From the NCBI RefSeq assembly GCF_900096945.1, contig NZ_FMKA01000001.1:186001-250000 (forward strand): a DNA stretch of 64,000 nucleotides, written 5' to 3'. Below the pieces are notes generated by a model, which was not told the origin of the DNA, ran no database searches, and worked only from the letters and a program-made list of their open reading frames with translations. The first letter of the stretch is position 1; each line of letters starts with the position of its first letter. This DNA comes from Anaerobium acetethylicum. GTDB lineage: Bacteria; Bacillota; Clostridia; Lachnospirales; Lachnospiraceae. Position numbers and translations under genes: made by a program. Positions 17,907 through 26,006 of this stretch are shown one piece after another.

Positions 17907-18203
17907 TCATCTGTCTTCAATATTTTTGATTCGTTCCTCGAGGTTTCTGATATCATCTCTTGTTGCAAGATTCAGGTCCAGGAGCATCTTTTTCAAATCG
18001 TCAGGCGTAATGCCACCGGATGCATTCTCCGTTTCTTGTTCATGTACTTTTTTTCGTTTCAGCTCTTCATTCAGTTCTTTTCCCTGTTCTACAGTAAGTT
18101 CCCCTTTTTTGATCAGGCTGTCGATCAGTTCCGAGCTTTTTTCGAATGAATATGCCATTGAACCGATTCCCGCAAGTACAATTTTTTTGAATGAAATATC
18201 CAT
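17907..18203 (-). CDS. Phasin-like small helical protein
   Basis: The 98-residue protein is almost entirely helical and charged, with a short N-terminal hydrophobic patch (KKIVLAGIGSMAYSFEK). It then has heptad-like stretches containing LIKKGELTVEQGKELNEEL and a C-terminal coiled coil. It resembles the small PHA-granule regulator (phasin/PhaF-like) proteins, which often precede AarF-type kinases in Firmicutes. ATG 18203 follows AGAGGTG; a GTG at 18212 overlaps that site. Tight linkage with aarF suggests a shared function. The function itself is unknown. Confidence 0.7.
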   Translation of the reverse strand: MDISFKKIVLAGIGSMAYSFEKSSELIDSLIKKGELTVEQGKELNEELKRKKVHEQETENASGGITPDDLKKMLLDLNLATRDDIRNLEERIKNIEDR

Positions 18204-18384
18204 AAAACGCACCTCTTTCTAAATCCGTATGCTTTAGAAGGTCTGCCGGCTAACATGCCTGAAGCGCAAGGCAGCCTTCTGGCTGTTTGTTTACTCCCTA
18301 ATTATACCACATTTAAGCAAATTGACATACAACTAGCTTTAAAAGATATATTTGACGTGCTATTATTATACATTTTTCTCTTTG

Positions 18385-18403
18385 TATAGTATAATATACT
18401 ATA
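18385..18403. promoter_or_regulatory. Perfect 19-base palindrome (operator candidate)
   Basis: TATAGTATA-A-TATACTATA is a perfect 9-1-9 inverted repeat, 74 bases before the membrane protein gene, and it contains a TATAAT hexamer (18390-18395). Such AT-rich dyads are typical of repressor operators, but no cognate regulator is adjacent. A TTGACA at 18322-18327 may belong to another start. Confidence 0.45.
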
Positions 18404-18476
18404 ACAGATTGCTCTTCATTGTTGTTTTGATTTGAAGCAATTTTATATTTCAATCTGTAAGAGAGGAGGGGGTAAA

Positions 18477-18782
18477 ATGAACGACTCTTACTTTGACGGC
18501 GGACTTCTGCAACTGATCGGCTGGAAGCTTCTTGGAGGGCTCATCACCTTATGTACGCTTGGAATATGCTATCCATGGGCACTTTGCATGGTATACGGCT
18601 GGAGAATCAACCATACAGTGATTGAAGGAAGACGGCTTGTATTCACAGGCACTGCAATCCAGCTTTTTGGAAGTTGGATCAAATGGCTTTTGCTGACAAT
18701 CATCACTTGTGGAATCTATGGATTCTGGCTGGAGATTACCCTTGAGAAATGGAAAGTAAAGCATACTGAGTTTGCCAGATAG
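18477..18782 (+). CDS. DUF898/YjgN-like small membrane protein
   Basis: The 101-residue protein has two or three hydrophobic segments (about 12-42 and 63-85) separated by a polar stretch with YGWRINHTVIEGRRL. The repeated pattern ICYPWA...Y and CGIYGFWL is like the YjgN/DUF898 membrane family. Family function is unknown. ATG 18477 follows a very strong AGAGGAGGGGGT site. It is probably monocistronic, with an AT-rich palindrome in its promoter region. Confidence 0.72.
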   Translation: MNDSYFDGGLLQLIGWKLLGGLITLCTLGICYPWALCMVYGWRINHTVIEGRRLVFTGTAIQLFGSWIKWLLLTIITCGIYGFWLEITLEKWKVKHTEFAR

Positions 18783-18870
18783 CAATTCATTCGTCTTTAT
18801 ACGGCTGTTTAAGAATATGCTGTAGCGCTCAAGAACCGCATAACTTATGGGAAGGATTGGAGGAATGGCT

Positions 18871-19869
18871 ATGAAAAAATTCATCAATAACCCGGAACGG
18901 GTAGTCGACGAAATGCTCGAAGGCATGGTTGCGGCACATCCGGAATATATACGAAAACTCGAGGGTTTTAACGTTCTTGCAAGGAAGAATGCTCCAGTGA
19001 TAGGAAAAGTAGCCCTCGTCAGCGGAGGAGGCAGTGGCCACGAGCCTGCACATGGCGGCTATGTGGGGAAAGGGATGCTGGATGCAGCTGTGTGCGGCAA
19101 CGTATTTACTTCACCGACGCCTGATCCGATTCTTGAGGCTATAAAAGCGGTTAATGGAGGCGCAGGCGTTCTTCTCATTGTCAAGAACTATACAGGCGAT
19201 GTCATGAATTTTGAAATGGCAAGGGACATAGCCGAAATGGAAGGCATCAACGTGGATTATGTCATAGTAAACGACGACGTGGCCGTAGAGAACAGCACCT
19301 ATACTGCCGGAAGGCGGGGAATAGCAGGAACCGTTTTTGTACACAAGATAGCAGGGGCAAAAGCCGAAACAGGGGCAGGCATCAAGGAAATAAAGGCAAC
19401 CGCATTGAAAGTCATCAGCAATGTCAGAAGCATGGGGATGGCTCTGAGTCCCTGCATTATTCCTGCTGCCGGCAAACCGAATTTTACACTGCTGGAGAGC
19501 GAAATGGAAATCGGCATGGGCATACACGGTGAACCTGGGACCCATAGGGAGAAAATAAGGACTGCCGATGAACTTGCAGCTCAGCTGATGGATAAAATTT
19601 TAGAGGACATGTCCCTGCATGCAGGAGATGAAGTTGCCGTCATGATTAACGGCCTTGCCGCAACTCCCCTTATGGAGCTCTATATCATCAATAGAAGGGT
19701 ACATGATATTCTGAAACAGAATGAGATCAAAATCTATAAGACTTTTGTAGGCGAATTCATGACTTCCCTGGAGATGGCTGGCTGCTCAGTCAGTATACTG
19801 AAACTGGATGATGAACTGAAGCTGCTCCTGGATGCGGAAGCAGATACGCCTGCCTTTAAGGTGATATAG
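18871..19869 (+). CDS. dhaK: Dihydroxyacetone kinase subunit DhaK
   Basis: DhaK binds dihydroxyacetone covalently through a histidine hemiaminal and receives phosphate from DhaL-ADP. The 332-residue length is typical. The substrate loop SGGGSGHEPAHGGYVG (51-66) and the catalytic histidine in GMGIHGEPG (His219) are intact. ATG 18871 was preferred because GGAGG lies seven bases upstream; ATGs at 18847 and 18865 are too early or too close. It leads a three-gene operon dhaKLM. Dihydroxyacetone phosphate produced here enters glycolysis. Confidence 0.96.
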   Translation: MKKFINNPERVVDEMLEGMVAAHPEYIRKLEGFNVLARKNAPVIGKVALVSGGGSGHEPAHGGYVGKGMLDAAVCGNVFTSPTPDPILEAIKAVNGGAGVLLIVKNYTGDVMNFEMARDIAEMEGINVDYVIVNDDVAVENSTYTAGRRGIAGTVFVHKIAGAKAETGAGIKEIKATALKVISNVRSMGMALSPCIIPAAGKPNFTLLESEMEIGMGIHGEPGTHREKIRTADELAAQLMDKILEDMSLHAGDEVAVMINGLAATPLMELYIINRRVHDILKQNEIKIYKTFVGEFMTSLEMAGCSVSILKLDDELKLLLDAEADTPAFKVI

Positions 19870-19887
19870 GGAACTGGGGTGATTTCA

Positions 19888-20532
19888 ATGGTCGTAAACG
19901 GAAAAAAACTAATCGAAATACTGGACAGAATAGCCGATGTAATCGAAGAAAATAAGCTCATGCTGACCGAGCTTGATGCAGCAATCGGGGACGGAGACCA
20001 TGGGATCAATATGAGCAGGGGATTCCATGCAGTACGGGAAAAGCTGAAGGATGATGACGGGAGCGATATCGGCATAATCTTAAAAAAGGCCGGGATGGCA
20101 TTGGTATCGAATGTCGGCGGTGCAGCAGGCCCGCTTTACGGAACGGCTTTTTTAAAAGCAGGTGCCGTGGTGGAAGGAAAGCAGACTGTTGATGTCGCTG
20201 ATCTGGAAAACATGCTGAAATCTGCTCTTGAAGGGATTAAAATGAGAGGTCATGCAGAACCTAAAGATAAGACCATGGTAGATGCGGCAGAAGAGGCGCT
20301 GAATGCGCTGAATTCCTCCAATGCAGCAGGCGAATCGCCCCAACAAGCCATAAAGGCAGCAGTTGATGCTGCATACCTGGGGTTGGAGAACACAAAAGAC
20401 ATGATTGCCAGGAAGGGAAGGGCAAGCTACCTGGCGGAACGCAGCATAGGCCATAAAGACGCAGGAGCAGCATCCTTCGCACTTATACTGAAAACTATAT
20501 TTGATGAATTATATGGACAGGAGAGTAGCTGA
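19888..20532 (+). CDS. dhaL: Dihydroxyacetone kinase subunit DhaL
   Basis: DhaL carries a permanently bound ADP that DhaM rephosphorylates, and it passes the phosphate to DhaK-bound dihydroxyacetone. The 214-residue protein shows the Mg/ADP-binding block LDAAIGDGDHGINM (29-42), the GGAAGPLYG loop and the DKTMVDA segment. The gene lies 18 bases after dhaK, and its stop overlaps the dhaM start by one base (TGATG), so it is translationally coupled. ATG 19888 follows GGGGTGA; GTG 19879 is a less likely start. Confidence 0.96.
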   Translation: MVVNGKKLIEILDRIADVIEENKLMLTELDAAIGDGDHGINMSRGFHAVREKLKDDDGSDIGIILKKAGMALVSNVGGAAGPLYGTAFLKAGAVVEGKQTVDVADLENMLKSALEGIKMRGHAEPKDKTMVDAAEEALNALNSSNAAGESPQQAIKAAVDAAYLGLENTKDMIARKGRASYLAERSIGHKDAGAASFALILKTIFDELYGQESS

Positions 20533-20921
20533 TGGTTGGTATTGTAATCGTATCCCACAGCCGGAATGCAGCTGAGGGAGCCAGAGAAATAGCCGCTCAG
20601 ATGGCACCGGAAGTTTCCATAGCTGCTGCCGGCGGCACTGCGGACGGAAGACTTGGAACAGATATAAACAGCATTCTGAAGGCTATCAGGGAAGTCTATA
20701 CGGATGATGGCGTTCTGATCATTTTCGATCTTGGAAGCGCCTATATGAATGCGGAAATGGCAGTGGAAATGCTTGATGAGGACATGCGGAAAAGGGTTGA
20801 AATTTCTGATGCTGCAATGGTCGAGGGAGCAGCCATTGCAGCTGTAAACAGTGGCTTGTCCAAACCCCTTTCCGAGATAATGAAGGAGCTGAAGCACTGC
20901 CGTATCTCAAAGATGCCTTGA
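20532..20921 (+). CDS. dhaM: PTS-dependent dihydroxyacetone kinase phosphotransferase DhaM
   Basis: This 129-residue protein is an EIIA-mannose-like domain. It takes phosphate from HPr on His9 (VIVSHSRN) and gives it to DhaL-bound ADP. The conserved AAAGGTADGRLGT loop and LIIFDLGSAYMN strand are seen. It has only the EIIA-like domain, without the HPr and EI modules fused to E. coli DhaM, which is the usual Firmicute form. Its presence shows that the kinase here uses PEP through the PTS rather than ATP. Confidence 0.95.
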   Translation: MVGIVIVSHSRNAAEGAREIAAQMAPEVSIAAAGGTADGRLGTDINSILKAIREVYTDDGVLIIFDLGSAYMNAEMAVEMLDEDMRKRVEISDAAMVEGAAIAAVNSGLSKPLSEIMKELKHCRISKMP

Positions 20922-20927
20922 TGCCGC

Positions 20928-21659
20928 TTATCGCCACACCGTTTCTGGAACTTCAATTGCAATTGGATCGGATCCGGCATCCAGAGACGATATTTCGAAT
21001 GCAGAAGAAGGTTTCGATTCGTCAAATCTGTGCCTGAGGTCGATTCTGGCCCAATCATGAGGAGGTATCATGATGTGCCATTCGACATGCATCTCCCATT
21101 CGTCAGAGAAAAAAAGATAGTGTGAAACAACCAGCCATTGTGGACTTACCATGGTTCCTGCCCATTCCATCCCGTACGTAATCCCTAATTCAGGATGGTT
21201 CGCTTCGAGCCATACGGCAAACTTGTCCCTGAGCTCTGATGCATATTTCTGCCTGTCATCCTCGCCGTCAATGACCTGGAACGTGACCGATTTCTGATCG
21301 GTAAAACCGTTCCGACTGCCTGAGACCGTTAATTTTACGGTTTCACCGACAGAGGATTTTCGCGGTATAGCAACAATCTCGGCGACCTGTTCTTCTGTTA
21401 TTGCATGTTTATATATTATAATGTCGGCATTCGAAGCTTCAGCAGAAAGCTCAACCGGATTTTCACCTGTCGGGCTTTCGTCCGTAATTGTAACCAGGAA
21501 CACGCAGCGCTGTCCAGGTATAGAATCTCCGTTCAGCTGCTCAGGCATCATTTCGAGGCTGAACGGACTTCCTTCTTCTGTCGGTTTTGAACACCCTGAG
21601 GTCAGAAACAAGATTGATGTAAGGAGCATGAATGTCATAAATAAACGTAGTTTATGCAT
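20928..21659 (-). CDS. Putative lipoprotein, function unknown
   Basis: The 243-residue protein has a short positively charged N terminus, a hydrophobic core and a lipobox LTSGC (Cys23), so it should be lipid-anchored outside the cytoplasm. The mature part starts with a strand-rich segment of about 110 residues resembling an immunoglobulin-like fold (VETVKLTVSGSRNGFT region). It is followed by a segment with many Trp and His residues (EWAGTMVSPQWLVV, HVEWHIMIPPHDW). ATG 21659 follows AAGGAGGG. No family was recognised. It converges on dhaM with only six bases between stops. Confidence 0.8.
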   Translation of the reverse strand: MHKLRLFMTFMLLTSILFLTSGCSKPTEEGSPFSLEMMPEQLNGDSIPGQRCVFLVTITDESPTGENPVELSAEASNADIIIYKHAITEEQVAEIVAIPRKSSVGETVKLTVSGSRNGFTDQKSVTFQVIDGEDDRQKYASELRDKFAVWLEANHPELGITYGMEWAGTMVSPQWLVVSHYLFFSDEWEMHVEWHIMIPPHDWARIDLRHRFDESKPSSAFEISSLDAGSDPIAIEVPETVWR

Positions 21660-21829
21660 ATGAACCCTCCTTATGTGCGATACTTTTTCTGTCATTCCGA
21701 TACTATAAGAATCTATCTACATTATACATCCTGGCGGTTAAATTGCATAGCATATTCAACTTGTTTTCTGACAACACGACTGTGTTCCATACGTTTCAAA
21801 ACAATATAAAACGACTGGAAGTGAAGCGC

Positions 21830-22507
21830 ATGAATAATATGAAACACCATCCGGCTGCATGGCTGATACGAAAAATAATGAAAAAGCCGGAAATAACGGG
21901 ATTGGATAACATAGCGTCCGGAGTCCCCGCTTTTTTCGTCTCAAATCACGTCGGCTATTATGCTCCCGTGAAACTGCTTGTGTTCACCGATTTAAAATTG
22001 ATTCCCTGGGTAGCCCATGAGCTTACAGAACGGAAATACTGCAGAAGATATCTGAAAACAGCCTTTTTTGAAACAGCTCTTAACCTTAAGTCACCGCTCA
22101 GCACGATTGCAGCTGCATTGATCAGCCCAGCTTGTGTTGCAATCATGCGATATATCGGGGCAATTCCTGTTTTCAGAAAAAGCCGGAGCATAATCCTGAC
22201 AATTGACATGACCGTTAAAAATCTCGAAAAGGGTAACAATATCCTTGTTTTTCCGGAAATTTCAGGGCAGCCTTTAAATGATGTAATTTGCAGATTCGAT
22301 AGCGGATTTATAAATCTCGCAAGGGTGTACTATGAACAAACCAATAAAAATATGGTTTTTTATCCAGTGTGCGTGAATAGAACGACCAACAGGATCAGCA
22401 TTGGCAGCAGGATAACCTTTGACCCCGACAAAAAGTTTCATTCTGAAAAGCAACGTATTATCGAAGGCCTTACAGGCAGCATAACTGCAATGTATGACAG
22501 TAAGTAA
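21830..22507 (+). CDS. PlsC-like lysophospholipid acyltransferase family protein
   Basis: This 225-residue protein resembles 1-acylglycerol-3-phosphate acyltransferases. Motif I appears as SNHVGYYAP (N39 H40), motif II as IGAIPVFRKS (109-118) and motif III as VFPEISG (140-146). The usual HX4D aspartate is replaced by Ala45, and FPEGTR by FPEISG, so catalytic competence is doubtful or the substrate is unusual. ATG 21830 follows GGAAGTGA; the upstream open frame back to 21743 lacks similarity. It sits alone between a lipoprotein gene and a long leader region. Confidence 0.72.
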   Translation: MNNMKHHPAAWLIRKIMKKPEITGLDNIASGVPAFFVSNHVGYYAPVKLLVFTDLKLIPWVAHELTERKYCRRYLKTAFFETALNLKSPLSTIAAALISPACVAIMRYIGAIPVFRKSRSIILTIDMTVKNLEKGNNILVFPEISGQPLNDVICRFDSGFINLARVYYEQTNKNMVFYPVCVNRTTNRISIGSRITFDPDKKFHSEKQRIIEGLTGSITAMYDSK

Positions 22508-22606
22508 GGGATATTTCTGATATTTTGTCATACTGCAGCTGTTGTTACGGAAAAGTTAAAAATGTATTGCAAATACAATAATTGTGAGTTAAAGGCATTG
22601 AAATTG

Positions 22607-22635
22607 TTTACATAATAGATAAAAAGTAGTATTAT
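22607..22635 (+). promoter_or_regulatory. Promoter for a short leader transcript
   Basis: TTTACA (22607-22612) and TATTAT (22630-22635) are exactly 17 bases apart. Transcription would start near 22642. Confidence 0.55.
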
Positions 22636-22641
22636 TAGATT

Positions 22642-22757
22642 GTAAAAAAGAACTGAATCGATATTTTGGGAAGGTAGCAGCATATGGCTATAATTAGATA
22701 CTTATCCTAATTCGAGACCGTATTGCAGCCGACCAGAGATGGCCGGTTTTTGTTTTA
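22642..22757 (+). promoter_or_regulatory. Short leader transcript with mini-ORF and terminator
   Basis: Between the promoter and a terminator lies an eight-codon frame (22684-22710, MAIIRYLS) with a weak GGGAAGG site six bases or more before it. The terminator is CCGACC/GGCCGG (22728-22746, one mismatch) followed by TTTTTGTTTT. This is the geometry of an attenuation leader or of a stand-alone small RNA of about 115 bases. Confidence 0.4.
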
Positions 22758-23057
22758 TTATAAACGAAACCGCTTCTCAGAAAATCAGCTTTACTCACAA
22801 TAGAGACATTCTTATATCCAATCTTATATGCAATATAATTACATATTTTTTACCTGAACTGCAGAGATTACAAATTCTGTTACCGGACTTTTTATTTTAA
22901 TTCGCGACTTGGTAAGAACTGTCCAACCCTGTGATGGCAGCACGACTGCCCGTAAATTTACGGAGGTGTTGAGATATCAAGAGAGCTGATTTATTTTGAA
23001 AAAGTTTGAAAATCTGTTTGTAACGATGTTTACAACAACAGTAAGGAGGTAATTAAT
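22758..23057 (+). other. Second part of the leader region, with small hairpins
   Basis: No gene is seen. Positions 22909-22963 contain three closely packed dyads: TTGG/CCAA (22909-22926), GGCAG/CTGCC (22936-22950) and the perfect palindrome CCGTAAATTTACGG (22950-22963). A GGAGGTG follows but has no good open frame. The segment just before the next gene is AT-rich and ends in TAAGGAGGT. No known riboswitch consensus was found. Confidence 0.4.
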
Positions 23058-23483
23058 ATGAAAAAAAGGTATGCTATAATAGCTTTGGCTATGGTTATGA
23101 TGTTAGCTGTATCATTACCGGTATCCGCATGCGGCATATTATATACCCAGGGATATTGGAAGAATCATACAGAAGTATGGGATGAGCGCTGTGAATCAAC
23201 ACTTTTACCAAGTGATACATTTTTTGGTTCTGGTATGACCTGGATACAGATGCTGAAAGTTCCGACAAAGGGAGATGCATATATTATACTTGCACATCAG
23301 TATATTGCTGCAAAACTGAATTTGTGGACATCCAATGCAGTTCCGACTGAAGCAGTTCTCAATGCATTGTACCGGGCTGAAATTCTTTTCAATGCTTACG
23401 ACCCTGGAATGATTCCAGAAGGTCTTCGCGAACAGGCAATCCATGATGCTGGAATTCTGGATGCATGGAACAATGGCATTTAG
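23058..23483 (+). CDS. Secreted GYWKNH-motif protein
   Basis: The 141-residue protein has a clear signal peptide (KKR, then a hydrophobic core of about 17 residues). Processing is likely at Ala24/Cys25; the sequence VSAC also fits a lipobox, so it may be lipid-anchored. The mature region starts CGILYTQGYWKNHTEVW, with a GYWKNH motif seen in various secreted bacterial proteins of unknown role, followed by a helical part with HQYIAAKLN and ALYRAEILFNAY. Cys25 and Cys45 could form a disulfide. ATG 23058 follows AAGGAGGT. The preceding 550 bases look regulatory. Function unknown. Confidence 0.78.
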   Translation: MKKRYAIIALAMVMMLAVSLPVSACGILYTQGYWKNHTEVWDERCESTLLPSDTFFGSGMTWIQMLKVPTKGDAYIILAHQYIAAKLNLWTSNAVPTEAVLNALYRAEILFNAYDPGMIPEGLREQAIHDAGILDAWNNGI

Positions 23484-23573
23484 CGGAATTCAGATGAAAA
23501 TTTTTGTTAGTTCCAGTAATCTTAACAAAGTTGCGAATGCAAAATGATATAAACGTTACTGTTCACTAAATCT

Positions 23574-23606
23574 GCCCTGCCAGAATGAACTGGCAGGGTT
23601 TTTTTT
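23574..23606 (+). terminator. Intrinsic terminator
   Basis: CCCTGCCAG and CTGGCAGGG form a perfect nine-base stem with a six-base loop followed by eight T residues, ending the GYWKNH transcript. Confidence 0.92.
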
Positions 23607-23643
23607 CTTTACTTACAAGCAGAAGATGGAATATAATATGATA

Positions 23644-24142
23644 CCAAGGGTCCAAAGGTCATGTGTTTCATGCTTGCATGAAAAAACATGACTTTGGGAC
23701 CCGCAAAACATGAGAAAGGAGCCCTAACAGGGCGGATTTCTCATGTTTTAGGATTGTGAGAGCACAAAGTGCGGAACAATCCGTTGGTATCCAAGGGTCC
23801 AAAGGTCATGTGTCTCTTGCTTGCATGAAAAAACATGACTTTGGGACCCGCAAAACATGAGAAAGGAGCCCTAACAGGGCGGATTTCTCATGTTTTAGGA
23901 TTGTGGGAGCACAAAGTGCGGAACAATCCGTTGGTATCCAGGGTCCAAAGGTCATGTGTTTCATGCTTGCATGAAAAAACATGACTTTGGGACCCGCAAA
24001 ACATGAGAAAGGAGCCCGAACAGGGCGGATTTCTCATGTTTCTAGGATTGTGGGAGCACAAAGTGCGGAACAATCCGTTGGTATCCAGGGTCCAAAGGTC
24101 ATATGCTTCATGCTTGCATGAAAAAACATGACTTTGGGACCC
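23644..24142. repeat. Tandem array of a 147-base structured repeat (3 full copies and 1 partial)
   Basis: Units start at 23644, 23791, 23938 and 24085 with an exact 147-base period and few substitutions; the fourth copy ends after about 57 bases. Each full unit contains three nested hairpins. The first is GGGTCC..TCATG/CATGA..GGGACCC with an inner TTTCATGC/GCATGAAA. The second is AAACATGAGAAA/TTTCTCATGTTT with inner GCCCT/AGGGC. The third is GGATTGT/ACAATCC with inner GCAC/GTGC. A minus-strand open frame of 110 codons through the array is repetitive translation, not a gene. The last partial unit ends 23 bases before the GNAT start. Confidence 0.92.
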
Positions 24143-24164
24143 GTTGATCAAGGAGGATAAAATT

Positions 24165-24746
24165 ATGGAACTATCGATACGTCCAGCTACACTTGAAGAT
24201 GCAGAAGCTATACTTGCCATATACAGGCCCTATATAGAATCGACCTCAATAACGTTCGAGTATGAAGTCCCGTCAGAGGAAGAATTCAGACTTCGCATGA
24301 AAACAATTTGCGAGAAATTCCCGTGGCTTGTATGCATGGTGGATGGAAAAACAGCGGGGTATGCCTATGCTTCCCCACATCATGAAAGGGCTGCTTACCA
24401 GTGGAACGCAGATCTTTCTGTATACGTAAGCAACGAATGCCAGGGGATGGGAATAGGCACGATTCTTTATGCGGCACTTATTAATCTTTTAAAGGCCCAG
24501 GGCTTCTACAATCTATATGTCCTGATTGCCTATCCAAACAAAAAAAGCGAATCCCTGCACAGGCATTTCGGCTTCACTGATGTCGGCCTCTATAAAAATA
24601 CGGGCTACAAGTTCGGCGAGTGGCATGATGTACTGTGCATGGTAAAGACATTAAGAGATTTTGGAGGCAGTCCCACCGCGTCTGTTCCGTTTTCAGCACT
24701 GGGAACCGATCTGATTGCGGATATTCTGAGAAAAAGCCTGCTTTGA
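24165..24746 (+). CDS. GNAT acetyltransferase, phosphinothricin acetyltransferase-like
   Basis: This 193-residue N-acetyltransferase has the Pat/MddA pattern: SIRPATLEDAEAILAIY at the start, the TSITFEYEVPS segment, YAYASPHHERAAYQWNADLSVYV and the acetyl-CoA loop QGMGIGT (P-loop Q/RxxGxG). Relatives acetylate phosphinothricin, methionine sulfoximine or other amino acids; the substrate here is not proven. ATG 24165 follows AAGGAGG. The C-terminal extension of about 25 residues beyond the GNAT core is not conserved as far as I know. The 147-base repeat array is immediately upstream, so its transcript may contain part of a repeat. Confidence 0.88.
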   Translation: MELSIRPATLEDAEAILAIYRPYIESTSITFEYEVPSEEEFRLRMKTICEKFPWLVCMVDGKTAGYAYASPHHERAAYQWNADLSVYVSNECQGMGIGTILYAALINLLKAQGFYNLYVLIAYPNKKSESLHRHFGFTDVGLYKNTGYKFGEWHDVLCMVKTLRDFGGSPTASVPFSALGTDLIADILRKSLL

Positions 24747-24838
24747 CGGCTCATTATGAAAAGATTTGACATATAAAAGGGATAAACATATAATTGTTTT
24801 TAGATAATACCAAATTTGAAATAAGGAAGTAATGATAT

Positions 24839-25399
24839 ATGAGAGTAATTTCCGGCACGGCAAGGCGCCTGCAGCTGAAGACGATAGATGGACTTGATAC
24901 AAGACCAACCACGGACAGGATTAAGGAAACCCTGTTCAACATGATACATAATGAAATCGCGGACTGCCGTTTTCTCGACCTTTACAGCGGAAGCGGTGGA
25001 ATTGGGATAGAAGCACTCAGCCGCGGTGCTGAAGAAGCGGTTTTCGTGGAAAAAAATCCAAGAGCAGTACAATGCATCAAGGAAAATCTGGCTTTTACAA
25101 AGCTTCAGGATAAGGCGCGCGTAATGACAGATGAAGTTGTGACAGCAATCCGGAAACTTGATGGCGAAAAGCCTTTTGATATCATATTTCTTGATCCGCC
25201 ATATCATATGCTTGAAGAGAAGAGGGTCCTTGAGGCACTGCATACTACGACCCTTGTGGATGCCCATACGCTGATTATCGTGGAGGCTTCACTGGATACC
25301 GGGTTTGATTATGTTGGCAGCATGGGATTTGAAATTAAAAAAGAAAAGAACTACAAGACAAATAAACATGTATTTATAATACTGAAGGAAGAGGCATAA
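24839..25399 (+). CDS. rsmD: 16S rRNA (guanine-966-N2)-methyltransferase RsmD
   Basis: This 186-residue SAM-dependent methyltransferase modifies G966 of 16S rRNA. It starts MRVISGTARR with TRPTTDRIKETLFNM, the SAM loop LDLYSGSGGIGIEALSRGA (47-65) and the catalytic LDPPY motif, which defines amino-group methylation. Length is normal. It is followed by coaD, the usual partner in Firmicutes. AAGGAAG supports the start. Confidence 0.96.
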   Translation: MRVISGTARRLQLKTIDGLDTRPTTDRIKETLFNMIHNEIADCRFLDLYSGSGGIGIEALSRGAEEAVFVEKNPRAVQCIKENLAFTKLQDKARVMTDEVVTAIRKLDGEKPFDIIFLDPPYHMLEEKRVLEALHTTTLVDAHTLIIVEASLDTGFDYVGSMGFEIKKEKNYKTNKHVFIILKEEA

Positions 25400-25497
25400 A
25401 AGATTTTATTGTTTCTTGAGACAAGAAGCTGCACAGACCTTTTCTGAGGGGAAGCTGTGTCGTTTCCATGGAGCCGAGAAAGGGCATGGTGGTTAAT

Positions 25498-25983
25498 TTG
25501 GTTAGAGCTGTATATCCCGGAAGTTTTGATCCGGTGACTTTTGGACACATAGATATTATTACCCGTTCTGCCTATATGGTAGACGAACTGGTGATTGGTG
25601 TTTTGAAAAACAAATCGAAAACTCCGTTGTTTTCAACTGAAGAACGTGTTAATATGTTAAAAGAAGTGACAAAAGATTTGAAGAATGTAACAGTTAAGGA
25701 GTTTGGAGGACTGCTTGTGGATTTTGCTTCACAATGTGATGCTAAAATCATAATAAGAGGACTACGGGCCATTACTGATTTCGAATATGAGCTTCAGATG
25801 TCACAGACAAATCGCATAATAGCTCCGCACATAGATACAGTATTTTTGACGACCAGCCTTCAATATGCATATCTAAGTTCAACGACGGTTAAGGAAGTAG
25901 CAGGATTTGGAGGGGACATTTCTGCTTTCGTACCACCATTGGCAGCTAAAAAAATATATGAAAAATACGGCATTTCTAATTAA
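25498..25983 (+). CDS. coaD: Pantetheine-phosphate adenylyltransferase CoaD
   Basis: CoaD makes dephospho-CoA from 4'-phosphopantetheine and ATP, the penultimate step of CoA synthesis. The nucleotidyltransferase signature [13 protein letters not shown] with the H-x-G-H-like GH pair is at the N terminus, and [18 protein letters not shown] is near the end. The start is uncertain: TTG 25498 gives the usual 161 residues and has GGTGG five bases upstream, while ATG 25486 or 25468 would add 4 or 10 residues without a good site. It forms a conserved pair with rsmD. Confidence 0.95.
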   Translation: MVRAVYPGSFDPVTFGHIDIITRSAYMVDELVIGVLKNKSKTPLFSTEERVNMLKEVTKDLKNVTVKEFGGLLVDFASQCDAKIIIRGLRAITDFEYELQMSQTNRIIAPHIDTVFLTTSLQYAYLSSTTVKEVAGFGGDISAFVPPLAAKKIYEKYGISN

Positions 25984-26006
25984 GGGAAGATTAAGGAGAG
26001 ATAGAC

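Noticed and set aside
22642-23057. Possible c-di-GMP riboswitch before the secreted protein
   Set aside because: The conserved GCACAGGGCAAACC and GGGACGCAAAGCC elements of class I, and the class II pseudoknot sequences, were not found.
23644-24142. Possible CRISPR array
   Set aside because: The repeated unit is 147 bases with no variable spacers; the whole unit is repeated, and no cas genes are in the window.
23888-24220. Minus-strand open frame of 110 codons over the repeat array
   Set aside because: It is the translation of the DNA repeat itself, runs antisense into the GNAT gene and has no plausible start context.
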